Below are positions 1-9,409 of a stretch of 64,000 nucleotides of DNA, in pieces. The stretch is from assembly GCF_000379465.1 (NCBI RefSeq), contig NZ_KB905380.1, forward strand, positions 496,001 to 560,000. The letters run 5' to 3'. Source of the stretch: Sciscionella marina DSM 45152 (GTDB lineage Bacteria; Actinomycetota; Actinomycetes; Mycobacteriales; Pseudonocardiaceae). Below the pieces are notes generated by a model. It was not told where the DNA came from. It worked only from the letters and a program-made list of their open reading frames with translations, and made no database searches. Made by a program: the position numbers and the translations under genes. Numbering within the stretch: position 1 is the stretch's first letter; each line of letters begins with the position of its first letter.

Positions 1-3000
1 GCACGCCCATCATCGAGGAGAACCCGGCCCAGAAGTCCAGGTCGTGTGCCCTGCTCGCCAGATGCAACCGCCACGCCCCGGCCACCTTCGGCAGCCAGAC
101 CCTGGCGAGTAGTTCCGCGTCCGCACGCAGCGCGACCCGGTCGTCGATCACCGCGGCACCGTGCAGGATCCCGCGCAGCGGAACCGAACCCTCGACCGCG
201 GCGGACACCAGCCGCTCGGCGACCCCTTCCTCGGCGATGTCCCCGGTCTCCACCAGGATCTCGGTGCCCTTGGCCGCCAGTTCCTCGATCACTTGGCGCG
301 CCTCGGGTTTCGGCTCCGAGCGTCCATTGAGGACGATCCGCGCGGCGCCCGCATCGGCGAGCCATCCGGCCAGCACGAGCCCGATCCCGCCGAGACCGCC
401 GGTGACCACATAGGCGCCGTCCGGGCGGACCACGCTCGCCCGCTCCGGCTCCACCTCCAGCTCGGCGCGGGTAAGCCGCGCCACATAACGGTTCCCGGAC
501 CGCCAGGCGACCTCGTCCTCGCCCGTGTCCGCGGCCAGTTCCGCGGCAACCGTCGCATAGTCCCCGGTGTCCTCGATGTCCAGCCAGCTCGCGCGCAGTT
601 CCGGGTGTTCGTAGGCGAGCAGCCGCACGCTCGCGCGTACCGCCGCGGCCACCGGATCGACCGGATCCCCGTCGCGCACCGCGGCGGCCCGGGTGGTCAG
701 CAGCACCAGTCTGGTGTGCGCGGCGCCCGCGGTCACCAGGGTGCGCACCAGCTCGTAGAGCCGGTCGTACCACACGTGCCCTCCGGTGACCTCCATCCCG
801 CGCGGGGCGCAGAGAATCACCGTATCCGGCAAGGGATCCACGGTCTCGGCGACGGTATATCCCGCCTGCCGCAGCGCTTCATGCAGCTCCGGTGCGCCGT
901 CCAGCACGGCGACCGTTCCCGTGGCGGACGCGTCCTCGAGGGGCTGCTGTTCCCATTCGAGGCGGTAGAGCTTGTCCGCGAGGGCGAGCGGGAGATCCTG
1001 TTCTCCCCGGCGCACCCCGCGCAGCTCGCACAGTACCGAATCGGCCTCGTCGAGCAGCACGCTGTCCGTCCCGTCCCCGCGCAGCTGCACGGCCGCGGCG
1101 GGATCCCCGTACAGCCGCACGGAGGCCACCTCGGTCGCCGCGCCGAGCACTTCGCTGAGCACATCGGGCGCGCACAGCCAGCCGCTCGCGCGCTCCTCGA
1201 GTTCGAGCGGGCGCTCCGAACCCTCCACTGTGGAGGGGTCGGTGCCCGCGGGCCGGAGCACGAGCCGCGCGTGGGTGCGCGCGGGCGCCCCTCCGACCCG
1301 CGAGGTGATCGTCAGGACCGCCGAGTTCCCGGACCGTTCCGCGAGGGTGCACACCCGCGCCTGGTCACCAAGCGGCAGCGCGCGCAGCAGCCGCAGCTCC
1401 TCGATCGCCACCGGGCGGTCACCGAACAGCGGCGCCGCGGCCGCGCGGGCCATCTCCACGTATTCGGCCGCGCCGAGGTGGGTGCCCAGCCACGGCAGCT
1501 GTTCTGCCTCGGGAAGCCGTTCCCGTTGCCACACATGGGTTTTCCCGTCCGGCATCCGGACATGGGTGCCCAGCAGCCGGTGCCCGCCGCCCGCCTCGGG
1601 TTCGCGGACCCAGTGCGAGCGCCGCCGCCACGGCGGAAGCGGGAGCTGTACGATCCGCCCTTCCGCGGTAGCCGCGCCGAACCCGGCCAGCTGCGCGGCG
1701 GCCAGCTCGGTGTGGAACCGCAGGCGCACCGGCTCCTCCCTGCGCAGGCTGTCGAGCACCGTCGCGCCACGGTTGCCCGCATCGGCGAGCACATCCGCGG
1801 TAGCCCCGGCCAGCACCGGATGCGGGGAGATCTCCACGAACACGTCGAACCCATCGGCCGCGGCCGCCTCGACCGCCGCGGCGAACCGCACCGGTTCGCG
1901 CAGGTTGTGCCCCCAGTATTCCGCGTCGAAGCTCCGTGCGGCCCGCGGATCGGTACCGACGGTGTGATAGCACGGGACCTCCGGCTCGGCGACCGTGATC
2001 CCGGCCAGCCCGGTGCGCAGTTCACCGAGGAAGGGATCCAGCACCGGTGAATGGGCCGGGGCGGTCACCTTGACCAGTTTCGCCGACACCCCAAGGGATT
2101 CCGCCTTCGCGACCATCCGGTGCACGGCCTCGGTCGCCCCGGAGATCACCGTGCTCGAGCGGGAGTTGATCGCCGCGATCCCGGCCTCCGGTTCGGCGCC
2201 GAGCAGTTCCTCGACCGAGGCCTGGGGCAGCGCGATACTCGCCATGGTGCCGAATTCGGTGACCGAGTCCAGGATCCGCGAACGCGCGGCGATGACCTTG
2301 ACCGCGTCCGGAAGTTCGAGCGCCCCGCACACCACGGCCGCGGCCACCTCGCCCATCGAGTGCCCGAGCACCGCGGCGGGGGCCTGTCCGTACGAGCGCC
2401 ACAGCGCGGCGAGGCCGAGCTGCATCGCGAACAGCACCGGCTGCACGCGAGCCATGCTCACCGGCTCCTGGTCCGCGGTGATCAGTTCGCGGACCGAGAA
2501 CCCGCATTCCGCGGCCACCAAGGGTTCCAGCTCATCGATGACAGCGGCGAACGCGGGCTCGGTGGCCAGCAGCTCGGTGCCCATCCCCGCCCACTGGGAA
2601 CCCTGGCCGGAGAACACCCACACCGGCCCGTTCGCCCGGGCGCGGCGACCTTCGACGAGCGCGGCCGAGGATGCCGGTTCCCGCCCGGCGGCCAGTGCCC
2701 GCAGCCCCTCGGTCAGCCCCACCGCGTCCTCGGCGACCACGGCCCGGCGCACCGGACCGGAGAACCGCCGCGCACAGGTGTGGGCGAGATCGCCGGGGTC
2801 CCCGGAGCCCAGCCAGTCGGCCAAATCACCCGCGTACTCGGCCAGCCGCCCGGGGTCCGCCTCGCCGAGCAGCACCCGGTACGGGCCGGTGCGCTTCTCC
2901 CCCTCCGGAACCGGTTCCGCCTGCCGCACCACGATGTGCGCGTTCGTACCGCCGAATCCGAAACCGGAGACACCGGCGACGGCGGGCTCCGCGCGCCGCA

Positions 3001-4441
3001 GCGGAAACGGTTCGGCCGCCACGGTGAGCCCGAGGCCGGTGAAGTCGATATGCGGATTCGGCGCCGCATAGTTCAGCGAGGCGGGAAGTTCGCCGTGCTC
3101 CAGCGCGAGGACGGTCTTGATCACCCCGGCGATCCCGGCCGCGGCCTCGAGATGCCCGAAATTGCCCTTCACCGAGCCGATCCGGACCGGTTCGCGTTCT
3201 CCTCCACCGAGCACCGCACCGAGGGCACGGGCCTCGATCGGGTCACCGAGCAGCGTTCCCGTTCCGTGCGCCTCCACGAAGTCCACGCGGGCCGGATCGA
3301 TCCCCGCATCGGCGTAGGCCGCGCGCAGCACGGCTTGCTGTGCCTCGACGTTCGGTGCGGTGAGCCCATTGGTACGGCCATCGGAGTTCACCGCGGAACC
3401 GGCGAGCACGGCGAGCACCCGGTCGCCGTCCGCGCGCGCATCGGCGAGGCGCTTGAGCACGAGCACCCCGGCCCCCTCGGCGCGCACGATACCGTCGGCG
3501 TCCGCGGAGAAGGGGCGGCAGCGCCCACTCCGCGAGCTCACCCCCAACTTGTCGAAGCTGGCCGTGACCGCGGGACCGAGCAGCAGGTTCGCGCCACCGG
3601 CGAGCGCGTGCCGGCAATCCCCGGCACGCAGCCCCCGGATCGCGTTGTGCACCGCGACGAGCGAGGAGGAACAGGCGGTGTCCACCGCCATGCTCGGCCC
3701 GCGCAGATCGAAGGCGTAGGAGAGCCGGTTCGCCGCGACCGCGAGCGAACCACCCGTGGCACACCAGGCATCAGCCGAGCGCGGATCGGCGAGCCCGCGG
3801 TGCGCGTACTCATTGCCGCTGATTCCGATGTACACCCCGGTTTCGGTGCCCCGCAGGACATCCGGGGACACCGCGGCGTGCCCCAGTGCCTCTCGCGCCA
3901 CCTCGAGCAGCATCCGTTGTTGGGGATCCATCCGGCGCGCCTCGGCGGGACTGATCGCGAAGTACTCGGCGTCGAACTCGTCGATGCCGGTCAGGTAACC
4001 GCCCGCGGTGCTCGCCGCGTTCTCGTCGGCCCAGCGCCCGCGCGGGACGGTGGAAACCGCGTCGGTACCCGAACGCAACAGTTCCCAGAACGCCTCCGGA
4101 CCGTTCGCCGCCCCGGGGAACCGGCAGCCGACTCCGATCACCGCGATCGCGTCATCCGCTTGCCCGGCAACGGTTTCCGGGACCGCGGGCGCTTCCCGAC
4201 CGGTGCTCGGCGCACCGGTGAGCGCGGCGGCGAGCCCGGCGACGGTCGGGTGATCCCACAGCAGGGTGGCGGGAAGTTCGGCGCCGAGCAGCTGCTCGAG
4301 TTCGCCCGCGACACTGACCGCGTCCCGCGAGGAGAGTCCATGCTCGGCCATCGGCCGGTGCACGTCGATCTCCTCCGGATCGAGGAAACAGACCTCGGCG
4401 AGTTGTTCGATGAGCCAGTCGCGTAGTTCCGCTTCGGTCAT
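1..4441 (-). CDS. Type I modular polyketide synthase with N-terminal ACP, partial (C-terminus outside window)
   Basis: The first 1480 residues of a modular PKS are present; the C-terminus lies beyond base 1. Visible domain order: an N-terminal acyl carrier domain with GLSSRDAV (likely phosphopantetheine Ser38); a ketosynthase with DTACSSSL (Cys257), AHGTGT and GNFGHLEAAAG; an acyltransferase with GHSMGE (Ser695); a dehydratase-like fold from about residue 945 that keeps WLGTH but lacks the following GxxxxP stretch, so it is probably inactive; and a ketoreductase whose NADPH site TGGLGGIG is near residue 1345, cut at FSSMMG. GLSSRDAV is the form seen in mycobacterial PKSs primed by FadD-type acyl-AMP ligases (PpsA, Pks13). 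The ketoreductase makes a PpsA-like elongating role more likely than Pks13. Start is ATG 4441, 15 nt after the FAAL stop, so the two are probably cotranscribed. Product unknown; extender specificity was not resolved. Confidence 0.93.
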   Translation of the reverse strand, partial: MTEAELRDWLIEQLAEVCFLDPEEIDVHRPMAEHGLSSRDAVSVAGELEQLLGAELPATLLWDHPTVAGLAAALTGAPSTGREAPAVPETVAGQADDAIAVIGVGCRFPGAANGPEAFWELLRSGTDAVSTVPRGRWADENAASTAGGYLTGIDEFDAEYFAISPAEARRMDPQQRMLLEVAREALGHAAVSPDVLRGTETGVYIGISGNEYAHRGLADPRSADAWCATGGSLAVAANRLSYAFDLRGPSMAVDTACSSSLVAVHNAIRGLRAGDCRHALAGGANLLLGPAVTASFDKLGVSSRSGRCRPFSADADGIVRAEGAGVLVLKRLADARADGDRVLAVLAGSAVNSDGRTNGLTAPNVEAQQAVLRAAYADAGIDPARVDFVEAHGTGTLLGDPIEARALGAVLGGGEREPVRIGSVKGNFGHLEAAAGIAGVIKTVLALEHGELPASLNYAAPNPHIDFTGLGLTVAAEPFPLRRAEPAVAGVSGFGFGGTNAHIVVRQAEPVPEGEKRTGPYRVLLGEADPGRLAEYAGDLADWLGSGDPGDLAHTCARRFSGPVRRAVVAEDAVGLTEGLRALAAGREPASSAALVEGRRARANGPVWVFSGQGSQWAGMGTELLATEPAFAAVIDELEPLVAAECGFSVRELITADQEPVSMARVQPVLFAMQLGLAALWRSYGQAPAAVLGHSMGEVAAAVVCGALELPDAVKVIAARSRILDSVTEFGTMASIALPQASVEELLGAEPEAGIAAINSRSSTVISGATEAVHRMVAKAESLGVSAKLVKVTAPAHSPVLDPFLGELRTGLAGITVAEPEVPCYHTVGTDPRAARSFDAEYWGHNLREPVRFAAAVEAAAADGFDVFVEISPHPVLAGATADVLADAGNRGATVLDSLRREEPVRLRFHTELAAAQLAGFGAATAEGRIVQLPLPPWRRRSHWVREPEAGGGHRLLGTHVRMPDGKTHVWQRERLPEAEQLPWLGTHLGAAEYVEMARAAAAPLFGDRPVAIEELRLLRALPLGDQARVCTLAERSGNSAVLTITSRVGGAPARTHARLVLRPAGTDPSTVEGSERPLELEERASGWLCAPDVLSEVLGAATEVASVRLYGDPAAAVQLRGDGTDSVLLDEADSVLCELRGVRRGEQDLPLALADKLYRLEWEQQPLEDASATGTVAVLDGAPELHEALRQAGYTVAETVDPLPDTVILCAPRGMEVTGGHVWYDRLYELVRTLVTAGAAHTRLVLLTTRAAAVRDGDPVDPVAAAVRASVRLLAYEHPELRASWLDIEDTGDYATVAAELAADTGEDEVAWRSGNRYVARLTRAELEVEPERASVVRPDGAYVVTGGLGGIGLVLAGWLADAGAARIVLNGRSEPKPEARQVIEELAAKGTEILVETGDIAEEGVAERLVSAAVEGSVPLRGILHGAAVIDDRVALRADAELLARVWLPKVAGAWRLHLASRAHDLDFWAGFSSMMGV

Positions 4442-4456
4442 GTCCCCGCCCGTCCG

Positions 4457-6217
4457 CTATTTTTCGGTTCGAATCATGTCGAGATACTGCTCGCGGTTCG
4501 CCGCGCGGGCGATCTTCCCGCTGGAGGTCCGGATGATCCCGCCGGTGGGAATCAGCCGCACATCACGCAGTTTCACGTCGTGCACCTGGGAAACGGCGCG
4601 CTTGACCGAACGGCTGAACTCCTTCTGGTCCACGGCGGCGAGATCGGTCCCCGGCCGCGCCTCGATCAGCACCACCGCGCCCTCGGTCTCCCCGTCGTCC
4701 ACGCTGAACGCGGCGAGGTGCTGGCGCCGGATCACCTCGTGCGCCTGCTCCGCGGTCGCCTCGATGTCCTGCGGGTAGTGGTTCTTGCCGTCGATGATGA
4801 TGAGGTCCTTCATCCGCCCGGTGATGAACAGCAGGTCGGCGTGGAACATCCCGAGGTCCCCGGTGCGCAGCCACGGCCCCTCCGGCAGCCCGTCCTCGTG
4901 CAGCACCCCGCGGAAGGTCGCCTCGGTGGCCTCCGGGGAATCCCAGTACGCCGAGGCCACATTGGCCCCGTAGACCCAGATCTCACCGACGGTTCCGTCC
5001 GGAACCACCTCGCCGGTCCCCCGGTCCACGATGCGCACCAGCTGACCGGCCGGTGTCCCCGCGGCGACCAGGGAAAGGGCATCCTCGGCGGTGGACTCCA
5101 CGGCGCGGTTGTCGGCGAGCGCGGCCCGGTCGAAGCCGCGCACCACCGGGCCTTCCGAACCGGTGGTCGTGACATAGACGGTCGCCTCGGCGAGCCCGTA
5201 GGAGGGCCGGTGTGCCGAGCGGTCGAGCCCACACGGGCCGAATGCCTCGGCGAACCGGTCGATCGTGCCCGCGCGGATCGGCTCCGCCCCGTTGCGCATC
5301 GAATGCACCCGGGAAAGGTCGAGCCGCGCCCGGTCCTCCTCGGTGGTCTTCTTCACCAGCATGTCGAAGGCGAAATTGGGCCCGCCGGTGACCGCGTTCG
5401 GGAATTCGGCCAGCAGTTCGAGCCACCGCACGGGTTTGAGAATGAAGGCGAACGGCGTGGTGAACACCGCGTGCGCGCCGAGGTGCACCGGGAAGCAGAT
5501 CTGCAGCACGAGCCCCATGTCATGGAACAACGGCAGCCAGCCGACACAGGTACTCGTGTCGTCCGCGGGGAAACCGGCCGCGCCCTGTGCGCAGTTGGTC
5601 GCCACCGCGCGGTGGGTGATCACCGCACCCGCCGGGGTCCGGGTGGAACCGGATGTGTACTGCAGATAGGCGGGTTCGTCCAGCCCGATCTCCGGGGCCT
5701 GGAAGTCCTTCCCGGATCCCTCGGTGATGCCGTCCACGGCGAGGATGTGCCCCGGAGCGGGTACCCCTTCCCCCGTGGCGAGCTCCTCGACGGCGTCCAG
5801 GCTCGCGGAGGAGGTCAGCCACAGTTTCGGCGCGCAGTTGTCCAGCGCGCCCACGAGCCGGTCCGCGTGCGCACCGAGCTCGGGCGCGAACAGCGGAACC
5901 GCGATCCGGCCGGCAAGCAGCGCCCCGAGAAACCCGGTGACATAGTCGTGATTCTGCGGAGCGAGCACCGCGACCCGGTCACCGGGCGCGGTGTGTTCGG
6001 TGACCGCCGCGGCCACATCCCGCACGCGGGCGACGAGCTGGCGCCAGGTGAGCGTGTGCCGTTCCCCCTGGCGATCGTTCGTGTAGTCCACGAAGGTCGA
6101 GGCGAGCCGATCCGATTCGGCCCGCTGCACCAGATCCTCGGTGATCGGGCGCGCCGCCTGAGTCAACCGCCCCTTGGCGAGCTCCGCCGTCGCGGCGACA
6201 CCACTACTGACCGACAT
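4457..6217 (-). CDS. Fatty acyl-AMP ligase (FadD26/FadD32-like)
   Basis: A 586-residue member of the acyl-adenylating superfamily. It has the AMP-binding loop YTSGSTRTPAGAVITHR, GLAEATVYV, RTGDLG and the hinge region GKNHYPQDIE. The last form, together with the immediate PKS neighbour, is typical of fatty acyl-AMP ligases (FAALs), which activate a fatty acid as acyl-AMP and pass it to a PKS carrier domain instead of to CoA. The expected partner is the N-terminal ACP of the PKS that starts 15 nt downstream. I chose ATG 6217 because GGTGGTGAAG precedes it; a TTG 33 nt upstream has no better signal. The chain-length preference cannot be read from sequence. Confidence 0.92.
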   Translation of the reverse strand: MSVSSGVAATAELAKGRLTQAARPITEDLVQRAESDRLASTFVDYTNDRQGERHTLTWRQLVARVRDVAAAVTEHTAPGDRVAVLAPQNHDYVTGFLGALLAGRIAVPLFAPELGAHADRLVGALDNCAPKLWLTSSASLDAVEELATGEGVPAPGHILAVDGITEGSGKDFQAPEIGLDEPAYLQYTSGSTRTPAGAVITHRAVATNCAQGAAGFPADDTSTCVGWLPLFHDMGLVLQICFPVHLGAHAVFTTPFAFILKPVRWLELLAEFPNAVTGGPNFAFDMLVKKTTEEDRARLDLSRVHSMRNGAEPIRAGTIDRFAEAFGPCGLDRSAHRPSYGLAEATVYVTTTGSEGPVVRGFDRAALADNRAVESTAEDALSLVAAGTPAGQLVRIVDRGTGEVVPDGTVGEIWVYGANVASAYWDSPEATEATFRGVLHEDGLPEGPWLRTGDLGMFHADLLFITGRMKDLIIIDGKNHYPQDIEATAEQAHEVIRRQHLAAFSVDDGETEGAVVLIEARPGTDLAAVDQKEFSRSVKRAVSQVHDVKLRDVRLIPTGGIIRTSSGKIARAANREQYLDMIRTEK

Positions 6218-6569
6218 TTCTTCACCACCGACTTCATCAGGTCTCCGCAACCGCCGGAAGAATCGGCGCCGCGGTCAACTGCCCAAGTGTTCAGAATGCA
6301 AGTGAACTCGTTGTTATTATCTGTTGATCTCAACTACCGGATTCTTCATGACGTGTCGGGGTGGCCTCAGTTTTTCATTCCTCGGGCAAACAACTTTCTT
6401 GCGGAACGGCACGCCGGGGCGCACCGGCCGACGAGGTGGACCTACTCTCCAGTCACCCCGCAGAGTGAGCAAGACAGTATCACCCGATCGACTGGCCCGC
6501 CACACGAACGTGAACCGAGTTTCGCACTGGGCCACCACGCCCCACGAGGGTCTTATGGACCTGTTTTCG
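6218..6569. other. Intergenic region upstream of the FAAL gene
   Basis: About 350 bases without a convincing gene lie between the esterase stop and the FAAL start. The part from about 6290 to 6420 is clearly less GC-rich than its surroundings, as expected for a promoter zone of the FAAL-PKS pair. I found no -35/-10 pair with correct spacing that I would defend. Confidence 0.4.
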
Positions 6570-7472
6570 CTAGCTCGCGGACAGTCTGTCCCGCAGGAAC
6601 GGCCAGGCCTTGCCCAGCTCACGCTGCCAGTACGGCCAGTCGTGGGTACCGGTCCCGATGCTTGCCGTATAGGAAATACCCAGCTTATCGAGGCGCCGTG
6701 TGAAGCTTCTGTTCGAAGAGGAGACCAGCCGCTCGACAAGTCCACTTCCCGGGAACACTGCGTCACCATTGGCCTTCCGACCATCGCCCCAGGCAAGATA
6801 TAAGGCCGTCCCGCGAAACCGTTCGGCTTGCCGGAAAGGATCCCTACTCACCCATGCGGAGGAGTCGTCCCGCGGATTTCCGAACGGCGCGTGACCGGGC
6901 TCCCCCTGTCGGCGAAGCGTGAAACAAACGAACGCGGAGACAAAACGTTTCGTAATATGTGGCAAACCACTCAACGAGACCGCGGTGGTGAAAAGCGAAG
7001 GGTGATTCGCGGCATAAGCGAGCGCCCCGTATCCGCCCATCGAAATTCCGGCGACTGACCACTCCGGTGCGAGCGCGCATCCACCGAGCAACCGCCGCGG
7101 AACTTCGTCAAGATGAAAACGTTCCCATTCCGGCCTGCTCCCGCCATTGTCCGGGTGTGACCAATCGGTGTAGTAACCGACCACACCGGCCTCCGGGGCG
7201 ACCAGGATCGCGTCGGTGTCCTCGGCAAGCTCGAGCAGGTTCGTCTTGTCCACCCAGCAGCGCGGATCGTCATCGCTGCCGTGCAGCAGATAGAGCACCG
7301 GCGTGGGGTAACCCGCATGCCAGTTCTTCGGGAAGACGAGCAGGCACTCGGCGCGGCGCCCGAGCGCGGCCGAGTCGAAGGAGCACAGCCGCACTCGTTC
7401 GTCCCCGTACTCGTCCTCGATCCGTACGCCCGAATCGAGAGCATGATCACGGAACGCACGCATCGCTTCCAT
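6570..7472 (-). CDS. Esterase D / antigen 85-type alpha/beta hydrolase
   Basis: A 300-residue alpha/beta hydrolase of the esterase D / mycolyltransferase superfamily (PF00756 type). The nucleophile elbow is GISMGGYGA, and the C-terminal histidine segment GTHDWPYW resembles the conserved HxWPYW of antigen 85. Unlike antigen 85 it has no signal peptide, so it should act in the cytosol. Start ATG 7472 is supported by GAGGAAG 8 nt upstream. It lies upstream of and on the same strand as the FAAL-PKS genes, so a role in releasing or transferring the polyketide-lipid is possible, but this rests on position only. A general carboxylesterase is the alternative. Confidence 0.8.
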   Translation of the reverse strand: MEAMRAFRDHALDSGVRIEDEYGDERVRLCSFDSAALGRRAECLLVFPKNWHAGYPTPVLYLLHGSDDDPRCWVDKTNLLELAEDTDAILVAPEAGVVGYYTDWSHPDNGGSRPEWERFHLDEVPRRLLGGCALAPEWSVAGISMGGYGALAYAANHPSLFTTAVSLSGLPHITKRFVSAFVCFTLRRQGEPGHAPFGNPRDDSSAWVSRDPFRQAERFRGTALYLAWGDGRKANGDAVFPGSGLVERLVSSSNRSFTRRLDKLGISYTASIGTGTHDWPYWQRELGKAWPFLRDRLSAS

Positions 7473-7557
7473 GGCAATCTTCCTCTCTCGAGAGCATCAC
7501 GCGATCGGGGGCCGTAGGATAACGCCCAGTCATGAGGGTTCGGTCACGAGGAGTCAG

Positions 7558-8847
7558 GTGAACACTACCGAGGTAGACGCGCCCCGGGTAGGGCAACGCC
7601 CATGGCTCGCGCTCGCCGCCACCGTGGTCGGTGCGATCATGGTCGGTCTCGACGGCACCGCCGTCACGATCGCGGCACCCTATGTCGCCCGGGATGTGCA
7701 CGCCACCCTGCCCGAACTGGAGTTCATCGCGAACGCCTACCTGATCGCCCTCGCGGTCGGGCTGCTCCCGGCCGGGCGGGTCGCCGACCGGATCGGGCGG
7801 CGGACCACGTTCATGATCGGCGTGCTCGGCTTCGGGTTCAGCTCGGTAGGCATCGCCTTCTCCGGGAGCGTGACCGCGCTGATCGTGTTCCGCGCGATCC
7901 AGGGGCTCGCCGGCGCACTGCTGCAGCCCGCCGCGCTCGCCCTGCTGCGCACCGCCTTCGACGGGAAACGCCTCCCGCTCGCGCTCGGCGTGTGGAGCGG
8001 GGTGAACGCGCTCGCGATCGGGCTCGGCCCGGTGCTGGCCGGGGTGATCGTGGAGTACCTCGACTGGCCGGCCATCTTCCTGATCAACCTGCCGATCGGG
8101 ATCATCGCGGCGGTCAGTGCCCTGTTCGCGGTCCAGGAATCGCACGCCCGCGATGCCACGGTGTTCAGCTCGCTGCGCACCCTGCTCACCCATCGCACGG
8201 TGCTCGTCACGGGCGCGGTGATCGCGCTGAGTTCGTTCGGCATCTTCGGGCTGCTGTTCATGCTCACCCTCTACCTGCAGAACGTGCTCGGCCTCTCGCC
8301 GATCGTCGCCGGGCTCTGGATCCTCGGCCCGACGGCGACCGTGGTGTTCTCCGCGCTGATCGGCGGGGCGCTCGGTGAACGATTCGGCCCACGCTGGCCG
8401 ATGAGCGCCGGTCTGTTGTTCGTCGGCTGCGGCATCTTCGGCGTCGCCGGTGCCGGACAACCCGCCGGTTACTGGCAACTCGTGCTGCCTGCGCTCGGTG
8501 TCGGGATAGGCACCGGGCTGTGTGTGGTGCCCGCGACCAACGCCCTGCTCGCGGCCGCCGGGGAACGGCTCACCGGCATCGCATCGGCCGTGCAGCAGGC
8601 GGGCAGTCAGTTCGGCGGGCTGCTCGGGATCGCGCTACTCGGCACGGTGCTCTCCTCTACCGTCGCGGGTGCCGTGCCGGCGGGAACCACCGGCGTGGAC
8701 GACATCGCGCAGGGCATGGTGCCGCACGGGGTGAGCGCGGATGTCGCGCACACGGCGTTCACCAGCGGGATGAACATCGCCCTGATCGCGGCCGCCGGGA
8801 TCACCGTGCTCGGTGCGCTCGGGACCGCGCTGCTCGCGCGGCGCTGA
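7558..8847 (+). CDS. MFS transporter, drug:H+ antiporter type
   Basis: A 429-residue polytopic membrane protein. The first helix ends in LDGTAVTIAAP, and the loop between helices 2 and 3 carries GRVADRIGRRTTF, the MFS motif A. The pattern resembles EmrB/QacA-like exporters, so a proton-driven efflux role is likely; the substrate is unknown. I chose GTG 7558 because GAGGAG sits 5 nt upstream and the preceding in-frame codons are not membrane-like. It is divergent from the esterase and converges on mobA, whose 3' end it overlaps by 47 nt. Confidence 0.88.
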   Translation: MNTTEVDAPRVGQRPWLALAATVVGAIMVGLDGTAVTIAAPYVARDVHATLPELEFIANAYLIALAVGLLPAGRVADRIGRRTTFMIGVLGFGFSSVGIAFSGSVTALIVFRAIQGLAGALLQPAALALLRTAFDGKRLPLALGVWSGVNALAIGLGPVLAGVIVEYLDWPAIFLINLPIGIIAAVSALFAVQESHARDATVFSSLRTLLTHRTVLVTGAVIALSSFGIFGLLFMLTLYLQNVLGLSPIVAGLWILGPTATVVFSALIGGALGERFGPRWPMSAGLLFVGCGIFGVAGAGQPAGYWQLVLPALGVGIGTGLCVVPATNALLAAAGERLTGIASAVQQAGSQFGGLLGIALLGTVLSSTVAGAVPAGTTGVDDIAQGMVPHGVSADVAHTAFTSGMNIALIAAAGITVLGALGTALLARR

Positions 8848-9409
8848 GCTGCTCCGCGGTGTCCACATCGCGCGCTTCGTCCCCCCGCGCGGCGAGCGTG
8901 GTGACCGGGAGCCTCCCGATGGTGGAGCGCAGCGAGGCACCCGCGGGATGGTCCGGTATCCCGCTACGCAGATCCCCGGTGTGCCAGGCCCCGGCGAGCC
9001 ATTGCGCCCGGTCCTCCCCGTCCCGCAGCACCACCCCGGCGGATCCCGGTTCCGCATCGAGCGCGGCCAGTAACCGCCGCACGGTCGAGGCGGTGAACGC
9101 GGGCAGATCGGCCGCGCACAGCACCAGTTTCCCGGGCACGGGCGCGGTCAGGGCCGCAAGACCGGCGGCAAGCGCGGCAACCGGACCCGATCCCGCGGGT
9201 TGTTCCCTTGTCCAGCCCACCCCGGTCACCTCGGAGCGGCGCGGGCCGACGACCACGCGCTGATCCGCCCCGTCCAGCGCGGCGAGCATCTGTTCGAGCA
9301 GGCTACGCGCACCGACCCGGAGCATCGGTTTGTCTACCCCGCCGAGCCTGCGCGCCGCCCCGCCGGCGAGCACGATCGCCGCGTACGAGTCAGAGAACCC
9401 GGGTGGCAT
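8801..9409 (-). CDS. mobA: MobA-like molybdenum cofactor guanylyltransferase
   Basis: A 202-residue nucleotidyltransferase. The N-terminal LAGGAARRLGGVDKPML is the GTP-binding signature of MobA (LAGGxSxRxGxDK), and LCAADLPAF is the metal-binding aspartate region. MobA attaches GMP to molybdopterin to make the bis-MGD cofactor. Related MobA-like proteins act on other cofactors, and no other molybdenum gene is nearby, so the exact substrate is uncertain. The start overlaps the end of the NlpC/P60 gene by 20 nt, suggesting cotranscription. Confidence 0.8.
   Translation of the reverse strand: MPPGFSDSYAAIVLAGGAARRLGGVDKPMLRVGARSLLEQMLAALDGADQRVVVGPRRSEVTGVGWTREQPAGSGPVAALAAGLAALTAPVPGKLVLCAADLPAFTASTVRRLLAALDAEPGSAGVVLRDGEDRAQWLAGAWHTGDLRSGIPDHPAGASLRSTIGRLPVTTLAARGDEARDVDTAEQLSAARAARSRAHRAR

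Noticed and set aside
161-2050. Long plus-strand open frames opposite the PKS
   Set aside because: They encode Arg/Gly/His-rich sequence without domains and mirror the codon bias of the true minus-strand PKS; such shadows are expected at this GC content.
1-6217. Identification of the PKS/ligase pair as Pks13-FadD32 (mycolic acid condensation)
   Set aside because: Pks13 has no ketoreductase after its acyltransferase; here a dehydratase remnant and a ketoreductase follow, and no accD4 or secreted mycolyltransferase is adjacent.
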